From Siphonodentalium dalli (Eukaryota > Mollusca > Scaphopoda > Gadilida > Siphonodentaliidae), in NCBI GenBank assembly GCA_032622095.1, contig CP136065.1:38598732-38662731 (forward strand): a stretch of DNA of 64,000 nt, in the 5' to 3' direction. Position numbers and translations under genes: made by a program. Shown piece after piece: positions 9,742 to 23,324 of this stretch; the first letter of the stretch is position 1; each line of letters opens with the position of its first letter. The notes below the pieces were generated by a model. The model did no database searches and was not told where the DNA came from. It worked only from the letters and a program-made list of their open reading frames with translations.

Positions 9742-11632
9742 GGACCATGAGCTATACTCCATACCCACAGGTTGTCCAATCAATGCCTTACAAGATACGG
9801 CCATCCTAATACAACCAGGACCATGAGCTACTCCATACCCACAGGTTGTCCAATCAATGCCTCACGCGAAACGGCCATCCTAATACAACCAGGACCATGA
9901 GATACTCCATACCCGCAGGTTGTCCAATCAATCCCTCACAAGATACGGCCATCCTAATACAACCAGGACCATGAGATACTCCATACCCGCAGGTTGTCCA
10001 ATCAATGTCTCACAAGATACGGCCATCCTAATACAACCAGGACCATGAGCTACTCCATACCCACAGGTTGTCCAATCAATGCCTCACGCGAAACGGCCAT
10101 CCTAATACAACCAGGACCATGAGATACTCCATACCCGCAGGTTGTCCAATCAATCCCTCACAAGATACGGCCATCCTAATACAACCAGGACCATGAACTA
10201 CTCCATACCCACATGTTGTCCAATCAATGCCTCACGCGATACGGCCATCATAATACAACCAGGACCATGAGCTACTCCATACCCACAGGTTGTCCAATCA
10301 ATGCCTTACAAGATACGGCCATCCTAATACAACCAGGACCATGAGCTACTCCATACCCACAGGTTGTCGAATCAATGTCTCACGCGATACGGCCATCCTA
10401 ATACAACCAGGACCATGAGCTACTCCACACCCACAGGTTGTCCAATCAATGCCTCACGCGATACGGCCATCCTAATACAACCAGGACCATGAGCTACTCC
10501 ATACCCGCAGGTTGTACAATCAATGCCTCACGCGATACGGCCATCATAATACAACCAGGACCATGAGCTACTCCATACCCACAGGTTGTACAATCAATGC
10601 CTCACGCGAAACGGCCATCCCAATACAACCAGGACCATGAGCTACTCCATACCCACAGGTTGTCCAATCAATGCCTCGCGCGATACGGCCATCCCAATAC
10701 AACCAGGACCATGAGCTACTCCATACCCGCATATTGTCTGATCAATGCCTCACGCGATACGGCCATCCTAATACAACCAGGATCATGAGCTACTCCATAC
10801 CCACAGGTTGTCTAATCAATGCCTCACGCGATACGGCCATCATAATACAACCAGGACCATGAGCTACTCCATACCCACAGGTTGTCGAATCAATGCCTCA
10901 CGCGATACGGCCATCCTAATACAACCAGGACCATGAGCTACTCCATACCCACAGGTTGTCCAATCAATGCCCCACAAGATACGGCCATCCTAATACAACC
11001 AGGACCATGAGCTACTCCATACCCACAGGTTGTCCAATCAATGCCTCACGCGATACGGCCAACCTAATACAACAGGACCATGAGATACTCCATACCCACA
11101 GGTTGTCCAATCAATGCTTCACGCGATACGGCCATCCCAATACAACCAGGACCATGAGCTACTCCATACCCGCAGGTTGTCCAATCAATGTCTCACAAGA
11201 TACGGCCATCCTAATACAAACAGGACCATGAGCTACTCCATACCCACAGGTTGTCCAAGCAATGCTTCACGCGATACGGCCATCCCAATACAACCAGGAC
11301 CATGAGCTACTCCATACCCGCAGGTTGTCCAATCAATGCCTCACAAGATACTGCCATCCTAATACAACCAGGACCATGAGATACTCCATACCCGCAGGTT
11401 GTCCAATCAATGTCTCACAAGATACGACCATCCTAATACAACCAGGACCATGAGCTACTCCATACCAACAGGTTGTCCAAATCAATGCCTCACAAGATAC
11501 GACCATCCTAATACAACCAGGACCATGAGCTACTCCATACCAACAGGTTGTCCAAATCAATGCCTCACGCGATATGGCCATCCTAATACAACCAGCACCA
11601 TGATCTACTCCATACCCGCAGGTTGTCCAATC

Positions 11633-12130
11633 AATGCATCACGCGATACGGCCATCCTAATACAACCAGGACCATGAGCTACGCCATACCCACATGTTGT
11701 CCAATCAATGCATCACAAGATACGGCCATCATAATACAACAAGGACCATGAGCTACTCCATACCCACAGGTTGTCCAATCAATGCCCCACAAGATACGGC
11801 CATCCTAATACAAACAGGACCATGAGCTACTCCATACCCACAGGTTGTCCAATCAATGCCTCACAAGATACGGCCATCCTAATACAACAAGGACCATGAG
11901 CTACTCCATACCCACAGGTTGTCCAATCAATGCCCCACAAGATACGGCCATCCTAATACAAACAGGACCATGAGCTACTCCATACCCACAGGTTGTCCAA
12001 TCAATGCCTCACAAGATACGGCCATCCTAATACAACAAGGACCATGAGCTACTCCATACCCACAGGTTGTCCAATCAATGCCCCACAAGATACGGCCATC
12101 CTAATACAAACAGGACCATGAGCTACTCCA
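11633..12130 (+). repeat. 148-bp dimeric higher-order repeat in array 1
   Basis: The marker 'aatgccccacaag' recurs at 11781, 11929 and 12077, exactly 148 bp apart, alternating with units carrying 'aatgcctcacaag' and 'caacaagg'. Three dimers were amplified locally. Confidence 0.88.
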
Positions 12131-12659
12131 TACCCACAGGTTGTCCAAGCAATGCTTCACGCGATACGGCCATCCCAATACAACCAGGACCATGAGCTAC
12201 TCCATACCCACAGGTTGTCCAATCAATGTCTCACGCGATACGGCCATCCTAATACAACCAGGACCATGAGCTACTCCATACCCACAGGTTGTCCAATCAA
12301 TGTCTCACGCGATACGGCCATCCCAATACAACCAGGACCATGAGCTACTCCATACCCACATGTTGATCAATCAATGCCTCACGCGATACGGCCATCCTAA
12401 TACAACCAGGACCATGAACTACTCCATACCCACAGGTTGTCCAATCAATGCCTCACGCGATACGGCCATCATAATACAACCAGGACCATGAGCTACTCCA
12501 TACCCACAGGTTGTCGAATCAATGCATCACAAGATACGGCCATCCTAATACAACCAGGACCATGAGCTACTCCATACCCGCAGGTTGTCCAATCAATGCC
12601 TCACGCGATATGGCCATCCTAATACAACCAGGACCATGAGCTACTCCATACCCACAGGT

Positions 12660-13330
12660 TGTCCAATCAATGCCTCACAAGATACGGTCATCCTAATACA
12701 ACCAGGACCATGAGCTACTCCATACCCACATGTTGTTCAATCAATGCCTCACGCGATATGGCCATCCTAATACAACCAGGACCATGAGCTACTCCATACC
12801 CACAGGTTGTTCAATCGATGCCTCACGCGATATGGCCATCCTAATACAACCAGGACGATGAGCTACTCCATACCCGCAGGTTGTTCAATCAATGCCTCAC
12901 GCGATACGGCCATCCTAATACAACCAGGACCATGAGCTACTCCATACCCGCAGGTTGTCCAATCAATGCCTCACAAGATACGGTCATCCTAATACAACCA
13001 GGACCATGAGCTACTCCATACCCACAGGTTGTTCAATCAATGCCTCACGCGATATGGCCATCCTAATACAACCAGGACGATGAGCTACTCCATACCCGCA
13101 GGTTGTTCAATCAATGCCTCACGCGATATGGCCATCCTAATACAACCAGGACCATGAGCTACTCCATACCCGCAGGTTGTCCAATCAATGCCTCACAAGA
13201 TACGGTCATCCTAATACAACCAGGACCATGAGCTACTCCATACCCACAGGTTGTTCAATCAATGCCTCACGCGATATGGCCATCCTAATACAACCAGGAC
13301 GATGAGCTACTCCATACCCGCAGGTTGTTC
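12660..13330 (+). repeat. 222-bp trimeric higher-order repeat in array 1
   Basis: The marker 'gacgatgag' occurs at about 12854, 13076 and 13298, exactly 222 bp apart. Neighbouring marker variants (tacggtcat, gatatggcc, ttgttcaat) repeat in the same order. Confidence 0.88.
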
Positions 13331-13820
13331 AATCAATGCCTCACGCGATACGGCCATCCTAATACAACCAGGACCATGAGCTACTCCATACCCACAGGTT
13401 GTCCAATCAATGCGTCACAAGATACGGCCATCCTAATACAAACAGGACCATGAACTACTCCATACCCACAGGTTGTCCAATCAATGCCTCACAAGATACG
13501 GCCATCCTAATACAACCAGGACATTGAGCTACTCCATACCCGCAGGTTGTCGAATCAATGACTCACTCGATACGGCCATCCTAATACAACCAGGACCATG
13601 AGCTACTCCACACCCACAGGTTGTCCAATCAATGCCTCACGCGATACGGCCATCATAATACAACCAGGACCATGAGCTACTCCATACCCACATGTTGTCC
13701 AATCAATGCATCACAAGATACGGCCATCCTAATACAACCAGGACCATGAGCTACTCCATACCCACAGGTTGTCCAATCAATGCCTCACGCGATACGGTCA
13801 TCCTCCTAATACAACCAGGA

Positions 13821-13867
13821 CTCCTACAAGACACCTAATCTGATGAACCCCACGACAAACAGGGTGG
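13821..13867 (+). repeat. 47-bp non-74 spacer inside array 1
   Basis: Between 'ccagga' and 'ccatgag' sits 'ctcctacaagacacctaat' + 'ctgatgaaccccacgac' + 'aaacagggtgga'. The same spacer recurs in array 2 (24366, 24488, 25202) and forms the right border of array 2 (29456). It is a shared, independent sequence module. Confidence 0.9.
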
Positions 13868-14487
13868 ACCATGAGCTACTCCGTGCCCACAGGTTGTCCA
13901 ATCAATGCCTCACGCGAAACGGCCATCCTAATACAAACAGGACCATGAGCTACTCCATACCAACAGGTTGTCCAGTCAATGCCTCACGCGATACGGCCAT
14001 CCTCCCAATACAACCAGGACCATGAGCTACTCCATACCCACAGGTTGTCGAATCAATGCCTCACGCGATACGGCCATCATAATACAATCAGGATCATGAG
14101 CTACTCCATACCCACAGGTTGTCCAATCAATGCCTAACAAGATACGCCATCTTAATACAACCAGGACCATGAGCTACTCCATACCCACAGGTTGTCCAAT
14201 CAATGCCTAACAAGATACGCCATCTTAATACAACCAGGACCATGAGCTACTCCATAACCACAGGTTATCCAATCAATGCCTCACAAGATACGGCCATCCT
14301 AATACAACCAGGACCATGAGCTACTCCATAACCACAGGTTATCCAATCAATGCCTAACAAGATACGCCATCTTAATACAACCAGGACCATGAGCTACTCC
14401 ATAACCACAGGTTGTCCAATCAATGCCTAACAAGATACGCCATCTTAATACAACCAGGACCATGAGCTACTCCATACCCACAGGTTG

Positions 14488-17373
14488 TCCAATCAATGCC
14501 TAACAAGATACGCCATCTTAATACAACCAGGACCATGAGCTACTCCATAACCACAGGTTATCCAATCAATGCCTCACAAGATACGGCCATCCTAATACAA
14601 CCAGGACCATGAGCTACTCCATACCAACAGGTTGTCGAATCAATGCCTCACAAGATACGGCCATCCTAATACAACCAGGACCATGAGCTACTCCATAACC
14701 ACAGGTTATCCAATCAATGCCTCACAAGATACGGCTGTCCTAATACTACCAGGACCATGAGCTACTCCATACCCACATGTTGTTCAATCAATGCCTCACG
14801 CGATACGGCCATCCTAATACAACCAGGACCATGAACTACTCCATACCCGCAGGTTGTCGAATCGATGCTTCACGCGATACGGCCATCATAATACAACTAG
14901 AACCATGAGCTACTCCATACCCACAGGTTGTCAAATCAATGCCTCACGCGATACGGCCATCATAATACAACCAGGACCATGAACTACTCCATACCCGCAG
15001 ATTGTCTGATCAAAGCCTCACGCGATACGGCCATCCTAATACAACCAGGACCATGAGCTACTCCATACGCACAGGTTGTATAATCAATGCCTCACGCGAT
15101 ACGGCAATCATAATACAACCAGGACCATGAGCTACTCCATACCCACAGGTTGTCGAATCAATGCCTCACGCGATACGGCCTTCCTAATTCAACCAGAACG
15201 ATGAACTACTCCATACGCACAGGTTGTATAATCAATGCCTCACGCGATACGGTCATCCTAATACAACAACCAGGACCATGAGATACTCCATACCCGCAGG
15301 TTGTCGAATCAATGCCTCACGCGATACGGCAATCCTAATACAAACAGGACCATGAGCTATACTCCATACCCACAAGTTGTCCAATCAATGCCTCACGCGA
15401 TACGGCCATCCTAATACAACCAGGACCATGAGCCACTCCATACCCCCAGTTTGTCGAATCAATGACTCACGCGATACGGCAATCCTAATACAACCAGGAA
15501 CATGAGCTACTCCATACCTTTAGTTTGTCGAATCAATGCCTCACGCGATACGGCAATCCTAATACAACCAGGATCATGAGCTACTCCATACCCGCAGGTT
15601 GTCGAATCAATGCCTCACGCGATACGGCCATCCCAATACAACCAGGACCATGAGCTACTCCATACCCGCAGGTTGTCGAATCAATGCCTCACGCGATACG
15701 GCCATCCTAATACAACCAGGACCATGAGCTACTCCATACCCGCAGGTTGTCGAATCAATTGCCTCACAAGATACGGCCATCATAATACAAACAGGACCTT
15801 GAGCTACTCCATACCCACAGGTTGTCACATCAATGTCTCACGCGATACGGCCATCCTAATTCAACCAGGACCATGAGCTACTCCATACCCACAGGTTGTC
15901 GAATCAATGCCTCATAAGATACTGCCGTCCTCCCAATTCAACCAGGACCATGAGCTACTCCATACCCACAGGTTGTCGAATCAAAGCCTCATAAGATACG
16001 GCCATCCTAATACAACCAGGACCATGAGCTACTCCATACCACAGGTTGTCGAATCAATGCCTCACGCGATACGGCCATCCCAATACAACCAGGACCACGA
16101 GCTGCTCCATACCCACAGGTTGTCGAATCAATGCCTCACAATATACGGCCATCCTAATACAACCAGCACCATGAGCTACTCCATACCCACAGGTTGTCGG
16201 ATCAATGCCTCACAATATACGGCCATCCTAATACAACCAGGACCATGAACTACTCCATACCCACAGGTTGTCGAATCAATGCCTCATAAGATACGGCCAT
16301 CCTAATACAACCAGGACCATGAGCTACGCCATACCCACATGTTGTCGAATCAATGCCTCACTAATTACGGCCAACCAAATACAACCAGGACCATGAGCTA
16401 CTCCATACCCACAGGTTGTCCAATCAATGCCTAACAAGATAGGCCATCCTAATACAACCAGGACCATTAGCTACTCCATCCCCGCAGGTTGTCCAATCAA
16501 TGCCTAACAAGATACGGCCATTCTAATACAACCAGCACCATGAGCTACTCCATACCCGCAGGTTGTCCAATCAATACCTCACAAGATACGGCCATCCTAA
16601 TACAACAAGGACCATGAGCTACTCCATACCAACAGGTTGTCCAATCAATGTTTAACAAGATACGGCCATCCTAATACAACCAGGACCATGAGCTACTCCA
16701 TACCCACAGGTGGCCAATCAATGCCTCATAAGATACGGCCATCCTAATACAAACAGGACCATGAGCTACTCCATACCAACAGGTTGTCGAATCAATGCCT
16801 CACAAGATACGGCCATCCTAATACTACCAGGACCATGAGCTACTTCATACCCACAGGTTGTCCAATCAATGCCTAACAAGATACGCCATCCGAATACAAC
16901 CAGGACCATGAGCTACTCCATACCCACAGGTTGTCCAATCAATGCCTAACAAGATACGCCATCCTAATACAACCAGGACCACGAGCTACTCCATACCCAC
17001 AGGTTGTCCAATCAATGCCTAACAAGATACGTCATCCTAATACAACCAGGACCATGAGCTACTCCATACCCACAGGTTGTCCAATCAATGCCTAACAAGA
17101 TACGCCATCCTAATACAACCAGGACCATGAGCTACTCCATACCCACAGGTGGCCAATCAATGCCTCATAAGATACGGCCATCCTAATACAACCAGGACCA
17201 TGAGCTACTCCATACCAACAGGTTGTCGAATCAATGCCTCACAAGATACGGCCATCCTAATACAACCAGCACCATGAGCTACTCCATACCAACAGGTTGT
17301 CGAATCAATGCCTCACAAGATACGGCCATCCTAATACAACCAGCACCACGAGCTACTCCATACCAACAGGTTG
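14488..17373 (+). repeat. 2,886-bp (39-unit) higher-order duplication, copy 1
   Basis: Diagnostic variants such as 'ggctgtcc' (14733 and 17619), 'tacctttagtttgtc', 'attgcctcac', 'ccgtcctccc' and 'ctaattacggcc' recur with a constant offset of 2,886 bp = 39 x 74. The left border is near 14488, where matching to the downstream copy begins. Frames such as 15610-15876 and 15907-16248 recur unchanged in copy 2. Confidence 0.92.
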
Positions 17374-20270
17374 TCCAATCAATGCCTAACAAGATACGCC
17401 ATCTTAATACAACCAGGACCATGAGCTACTCCATAACCACAGGTTATCCAATCAATGCCTCACAAGATACGGCCATCCTAATACAACCAGGACCATGAGC
17501 TACTCCATACCAACAGGTTGTCGAATCAATGCCTCACAAGATACGGCCATCCTAATACAACCAGGACCATGAGCTACTCCATAACCACAGGTTATCCAAT
17601 CAATGCCTCACAAGATACGGCTGTCCTAATACTACCAGGACCATGAGCTACTCCATACCCACATGTTGTTCAATCAATGCCTCACGCGATACGGCCATCC
17701 TAATACAACCAGGACCATGAACTACTCCATACCCGCAGGTTGTCGAATCGATGCTTCACGCGATACGGCCATCATAATACAACTAGAACCATGAGCTACT
17801 CCATACCCACAGGTTGTCAAATCAATGCCTCACGCGATACGGCCATCATAATACAACCAGGACCATGAACTACTCCATACCCGCAGATTGTCTGATCAAA
17901 GCCTCACGCGATACGGCCATCCTAATACAACCAGGACCATGAGCTACTCCATACGCACAGGTTGTATAATCAATGCCTCACGCGATACGGCAATCATAAT
18001 ACAACCAGGACCATGAGCTACTCCATACCCACAGGTTGTCGAATCAATGCCTCACGCGATACGGCCTTCCTAATTCAACCAGAACGATGAACTACTCCAT
18101 ACGCACAGGTTGTATAATCAATGCCTCACGCGATACGGTCATCCTAATACAACAACCAGGACCATGAGATACTCCATACCCGCAGGTTGTCGAATCAATG
18201 CCTCACGCGATACGGCAATCCTAATACAAACAGGACCATGAGCTATACTCCATACCCACAGGTTGTCCAATCAATGCCTCACGCGATACGGCCATCCTAA
18301 TACAACCAGGACCATGAGCCACTCCATACCCCCAGTTTGTCGAATCAATGACTCACGCGATACGGCAATCCTAATACAACCAGGAACATGAGCTACTCCA
18401 TACCTTTAGTTTGTCGAATCAATGCCTCACGCGATACGGCAATCCTAATACAACCAGGATCATGAGCTACTCCATACCCGCAGGTTGTCGAATCAATGCC
18501 TCACGCGATACGGCCATCCCAATACAACCAGGACCATGAGCTACTCCATACCCGCAGGTTGTCGAATCAATGCCTCACGCGATACGGCCATCCTAATACA
18601 ACCAGGACCATGAGCTACTCCATACCCGCAGGTTGTCGAATCAATTGCCTCACAAGATACGGCCATCATAATACAAACAGGACCTTGAGCTACTCCATAC
18701 CCACAGGTTGTCACATCAATGTCTCACGCGATACGGCCATCCTAATTCAACCAGGACCATGAGCTACTCCATACCCACAGGTTGTCGAATCAATGCCTCA
18801 TAAGATACTGCCGTCCTCCCAATTCAACCAGGACCATGAGCTACTCCATACCCACAGGTTGTCGAATCAAAGCCTCATAAGATACGGCCATCCTAATACA
18901 ACCAGGACCATGAGCTACTCCATACCACAGGTTGTCGAATCAATGCCTCACGCGATACGGCCATCCCAATACAACCAGGACCACGAGCTGCTCCATACCC
19001 ACAGGTTGTCGAATCAATGCCTCACAATATACGGCCATCCTAATACAACCAGCACCATGAGCTACTCCATACCCACAGGTTGTCGGATCAATGCCTCACA
19101 ATATACGGCCATCCTAATACAACCAGGACCATGAACTACTCCATACCCACAGGTTGTCGAATCAATGCCTCATAAGATACGGCCATCCTAATACAACCAG
19201 GACCATGAGCTACGCCATACCCACATGTTGTCGAATCAATGCCTCACTAATTACGGCCAACCAAATACAACCAGGACCATGAGCTACTCCATACCCACAG
19301 GTTGTCCAATCAATGCCTAACAAGATAGGCCATCCTAATACAACCAGGACCATTAGCTACTCCATCCCCGCAGGTTGTCCAATCAATGCCTAACAAGATA
19401 CGGCCATTCTAATACAACCAGCACCATGAGCTACTCCATACCCGCAGGTTGTCCAATCAATACCTCACAAGATACGGCCATCCTAATACAACAAGGACCA
19501 TGAGCTACTCCATACCAACAGGTTGTCCAATCAATGTTTAACAAGATACGGCCATCCTAATACAACCAGGACCATGAGCTACTCCATACCCACAGGTGGC
19601 CAATCAATGCCTCATAAGATACGGCCATCCTAATACAAACATGACCATGAGCTACTCCATACCAACAGGTTGTCGAATCAATGCCTCACAAGATACGGCC
19701 ATCCTAATACTACCAGGACCATGAGCTACTTCATACCCACAGGTTGTCCAATCAATGCCTAACAAGATACGCCATCCGAATACAACCAGGACCATGAGCT
19801 ACTCCATACCCACAGGTTGTCCAATCAATGCCTAACAAGATACGCCATCCTAATACAACCAGGACCACGAGCTACTCCATACCCACAGGTTGTCCAATCA
19901 ATGCCTAACAAGATACGTCATCCTAATACAACCAGGACCATGAGCTACTCCATACCCACAGGTTGTCCAATCAATGCCTAACAAGATACGCCATCCTAAT
20001 ACAACCAGGACCATGAGCTACTCCATACCCACAGGTGGCCAATCAATGCCTCATAAGATACGGCCATCCTAATACAACCAGGACCATGAGCTACTCCATA
20101 CCAACAGGTTGTCGAATCAATGCCTCACAAGATACGGCCATCCTAATACAACCAGCACCATGAGCTACTCCATACCAACAGGTTGTCGAATCAATGCCTC
20201 ACAAGATACGGCCATCCTAATACAACCAGCACCACGAGCTACTCCATACCAACAGGTTGTCCAATCAATG
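17374..20270 (+). repeat. 2,886-bp higher-order duplication, copy 2
   Basis: Directly adjacent to copy 1 and nearly identical: I found only two differences (15365 'cacaagttg' versus 18251 'cacaggttg'; 16758 'aaacaggacc' versus 19644 'aaacatgacc'). Matching ends near 20270, where copy 2 reads 'gcctcacaag' and copy 1 'gcctaacaag'. The duplication must be very recent, or is an assembly artefact. Confidence 0.92.
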
Positions 20271-21496
20271 CCTCACAAGATACGGCCATCCTAATACTAC
20301 CAGGACCATGAGCTACTCCATACCAACAGGTTGTCCAATCAATGCCTCACAAGATACGGCAATCCTAATACAACCAGGACCATGAGCTACTCCATACCCA
20401 CAGGTTGTCCAATCAATGCCTAACAAGATACGCCATCCTAATACAACCAGGACCACGAGCTACTCCATACCCGCAGGTTGTCCAATCAATGCCTCACAAG
20501 ATACGGCCATCCTAATACAACCAGCACCATGAGCTACTCCATACCAACAGGTTGTCGAATCAATGCGTCACAAGATACGGCCATCCTAATACAACCAGCA
20601 CCACGAGCTACTCCATACCAACAGGTTGTCCAATCAATGCCTCACAAGATACGGCAATCCTAATACAACCAGCACCATGAGCTACTCCATACCCACAGGT
20701 TGTCCAATCAATGCCTAACAAGATACGCCATCCTAATACAACCAGGATCATGAGCTACTCCATACTCACAGGTTGTCCAATCAATGCCTCACAAGATACG
20801 GCCATCCTAATACAACCAGGACCATGAGCTACTCCATACCCACAGGTTGTCCAATCAATGTCTCACAAGATACGGCCATCCTAATACAACCAGGACCAAG
20901 AGCTACTCCATACTCACAGGTTGTCCAATCAATGTCTCACAAGATACGGCCATCCTAATACAACCAGGACCATGAGCTACTCCATACCCACAGGTTGTCC
21001 AATCAATGTCTCACAAGATACGACCATCCTAATACAACCAGGACCATGAGCTACTCCATACCCACAGGTTGTCCAATCAATGCCTAACAAGATACGACCA
21101 TCCTAATACAACCAGGACCATGAGCTACTCCATACTCACAGGTTGTCCAATCAATGTCTCACAAGATACGACCATCCTAATACAACCAGGACCATGAACT
21201 ACTCCATACCCACAGGTTGTCCAGTCAATGTCGCACGCGATACGGCCATCCTAATACAACCAGGACCATGAGCTACTCCATACCCACAGGTTGTCCAATC
21301 AAAGCCTCACGCGATACGGCCATCCTAATACAACCAGGACCATGAACTACTCCATACCCACAGGTTGTCGAATCAATGCCGCACGCGATACGGCCATCCT
21401 AATACAACCAGGACCATGAGCTACTCCATACCCGCAGGTTGTACAATCAATGCCTCACGCGATACGGCCATCCTAATACAACCAGGACCATGAGCT

Positions 21497-22397
21497 GGTT
21501 GCCATATTGGGGGATCCTTCCGATCGCATTCTGGCGATGAACCGCTTGTTTTAAATTAAATGAATCTTTTTCGCAGCAATTAGTAGTAATCATTCGTGCA
21601 CAAATCTCATTTACCGAGAGGGCCACTCATTGCGGATCCAATTTGTGAAACCTTATTCATTTAAAGTTTGAAGTTAAACCCTTGCACCAGTTATAAATAA
21701 TATATTGGATTGGTCTATTATTTATTTGGAAGGGTGATCAGGAAAATTGAGTAGTTGACAGACAGACGAAAAGAAAATATGCAGAAAGTTACTTATTCAT
21801 TGATGGGAAATATTCAGATAATAAGTTCAACAAACGGCATATTTGAACATTTCGTCAGTTGTAAAATTAATCAAGGGTTGGTAGCAATGCCGATAGATTG
21901 AGGGTAAGTCCTAAACCACTGGTATGCACACAAGCGATGCCATTTCTTGGGTACATATACTGGAGTATTCCACAAGGGCAACAGGTAAGTCAACTAAATA
22001 TATAAAGAAGAGAATAGGTAGCTTAGCGGCGGAGTATTGAATTAGAAACGTTGCTCATTTTAGGCAGTGTATGCCATATAATAGCAACGATAGAGCATCT
22101 TGCAAAGGGTCTAGATAGCATGAAGATAAAGTTATAAATCACAACAAGAACACGTACTGTCATCACAGCCAACATATGAAAGTTAAATGGATCGTAACCT
22201 GATGTAGGGTCTTAATAAATTTAGAAAATAATTTAGAGCGCATGCAAGAGGACGAATGAAATTTATAGCCAAAGGATTTTTTTAGACATTTAATTAGTAA
22301 ATATGTATGTTGCAGAAGGAGAGGAAGACATGATGTATGTATGTAGTATGTAGTCTTAGAAATGGTGTATATAATGTTCAAAGGTCAAAATCTCACC
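21497..22397 (+). repeat. 3' flank of 74-bp array, copy A
   Basis: From 'ccatattgggg' (21502) to 'ggtcaaaatctcacc' (22397) this matches 29504-30864, apart from a foldback insertion in copy B. Shared landmarks are 'cgcattctggcgatgaaccg', 'ttaccgagagggccactcat', 'tggtctattatttatttgg' and 'cagataataagttcaacaaa'. No recognisable coding frame. Confidence 0.93.
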
Positions 22398-22458
22398 TAG
22401 GGCTTCACGATATGATCAAAAATATTATCGATACGATATCCAAATTATTATCGCGATA
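22398..22458. other. junction between module copies A and B
   Basis: A 61-bp sequence 'tagggcttcacgatatg' + 'atcaaaaatattatcgat' + ... + 'ttatcgcgata' separates the 3' flank of copy A from the 5' segment of copy B. It does not occur at the corresponding borders (7868, 30864). The 'agggcttcacgat' start resembles termini of some hAT-type MITEs, but one end only is visible. Confidence 0.65.
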
Positions 22459-22976
22459 ATGTGCAATAGATTATTGAGGAACAACTATGATCAAAGAAAT
22501 ATATTCCCTGCCTTGTTTGTTCAATGTTATAACGTTCCCAATAAGAACGGGTCAGAATATCAAAAGTTTCCAGGTTTTGTACAGTTGGAACATGATCTCT
22601 ATGTGCATGGCTAGAGCAGAGAATCTTGGCATGAACTACTCATTACAGTGAGACGACAGGCATGAAACTATCGTCAAGACGAAAGTCGAATAATCCTGGT
22701 CCGCGCTGGACCAAAATTTACTTTTGCCAATTGAAAATATTTTTTGCCAAATGCTATCTCTGATAGTATAATTTTCTCCAACATTGAGTCTTATGTTGTG
22801 GTTTATCATACATCAATAAACCAATCACCGAACATTAAAATTGTAGAAGGGTTGCTTCATCAGAATGGCACATTACAAGAGGATTAGCTCACCACACTAA
22901 ATACGGGTAATCCCTCAGCCATCAATACTAATGCTACCAGATTAATTGCATCTTAATAAAGGTGTTAAATCTTTAT
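22459..22976 (+). repeat. module copy B, 5' segment
   Basis: Nearly identical to 7868-8380. Small differences include 'aacgttccc' versus 'aacattccc' and one fewer A in 'tcaaaagtttcc'. It runs without interruption into the 5' flank, giving the empty site for the insertion in copy A. Confidence 0.93.
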
Positions 22977-23324
22977 AAACACCACTAATATCATTTTATT
23001 GTGAGAGTTTCCTGAAATGCATGGCATTGATTGACCTATATTTTTCAACTTTCTTGAGGAATAAAAAGTGGCTTGCCAAAAACTTTTGCCAAATGAAAAT
23101 ATTTTTTGCCAAATTTGAATTATTTTTGCCATTGGCAAATTTGGCAAGTGTCAGTGCGAAGTCCAGGACTGTCCACAACATCACAAACACAAAAATCTGC
23201 TACATGTGCAGAGAGGGAGAACATATAACATATGACAATAATCCTGAGAAGAGGCCGGTTGAACTCTTGTGTTAACATGGTAACAACAGATTGCACCCAC
23301 ATTTAAACGATGTAGGACCGAAGT
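22977..23324 (+). repeat. 5' flank of 74-bp array, copy B
   Basis: Matches 9411-9741. A plus-strand frame 23021-23275 (84 aa) spans it, but copy A does not keep the frame, so I do not call a gene. Confidence 0.92.

Larger units (their letters stand above)
9742..21496 (+). repeat. 74-bp minisatellite array 1, about 159 units
   Basis: Consensus unit, in parts: 'ccatgagctactccatac' + 'ccacaggttgtccaatcaat' + 'gcctcacgcgatacggccat' + 'cctaatacaaccagga' (74 bp). Units are 85-100% alike. Frequent variants are cacgcg versus cacaag, cccaca versus cccgca, tccaat versus tcgaat, and a 73-bp form 'taacaagatacgcc'. As 74 is not a multiple of 3, successive units shift frame and one frame carries TGA at the unit junction, so frames stop roughly every 222 bp; the many 60-113-codon frames here are artefacts of repetition. 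No spacer-repeat alternation is present, so it is not a CRISPR. Confidence 0.98.

Noticed and set aside
9742-9815. tRNA-derived repeat (unit length 74)
   Set aside because: No A or B box, no CCA-accepting stem and no anticodon arm could be drawn on either strand; the length is coincidental.
13821-13867. Hammerhead ribozyme in the spacer (CTGATGA word)
   Set aside because: The CUGAUGA box is present but the matching GAAA box and the three stems are not; 'gacaaac' does not fit.
10597-21000. Many 60-113-codon open frames with repeated peptides (HELLHTHRLSNQ, YGHPNTTRTMSYS)
   Set aside because: They are translations of the 74-bp unit. The frame shifts every unit and meets TGA about every 222 bp; no start context, domain or frame conservation.
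23021-23275. 84-codon ORF in the 5' flank
   Set aside because: The paralogous copy at 9455-9690 does not maintain the frame.
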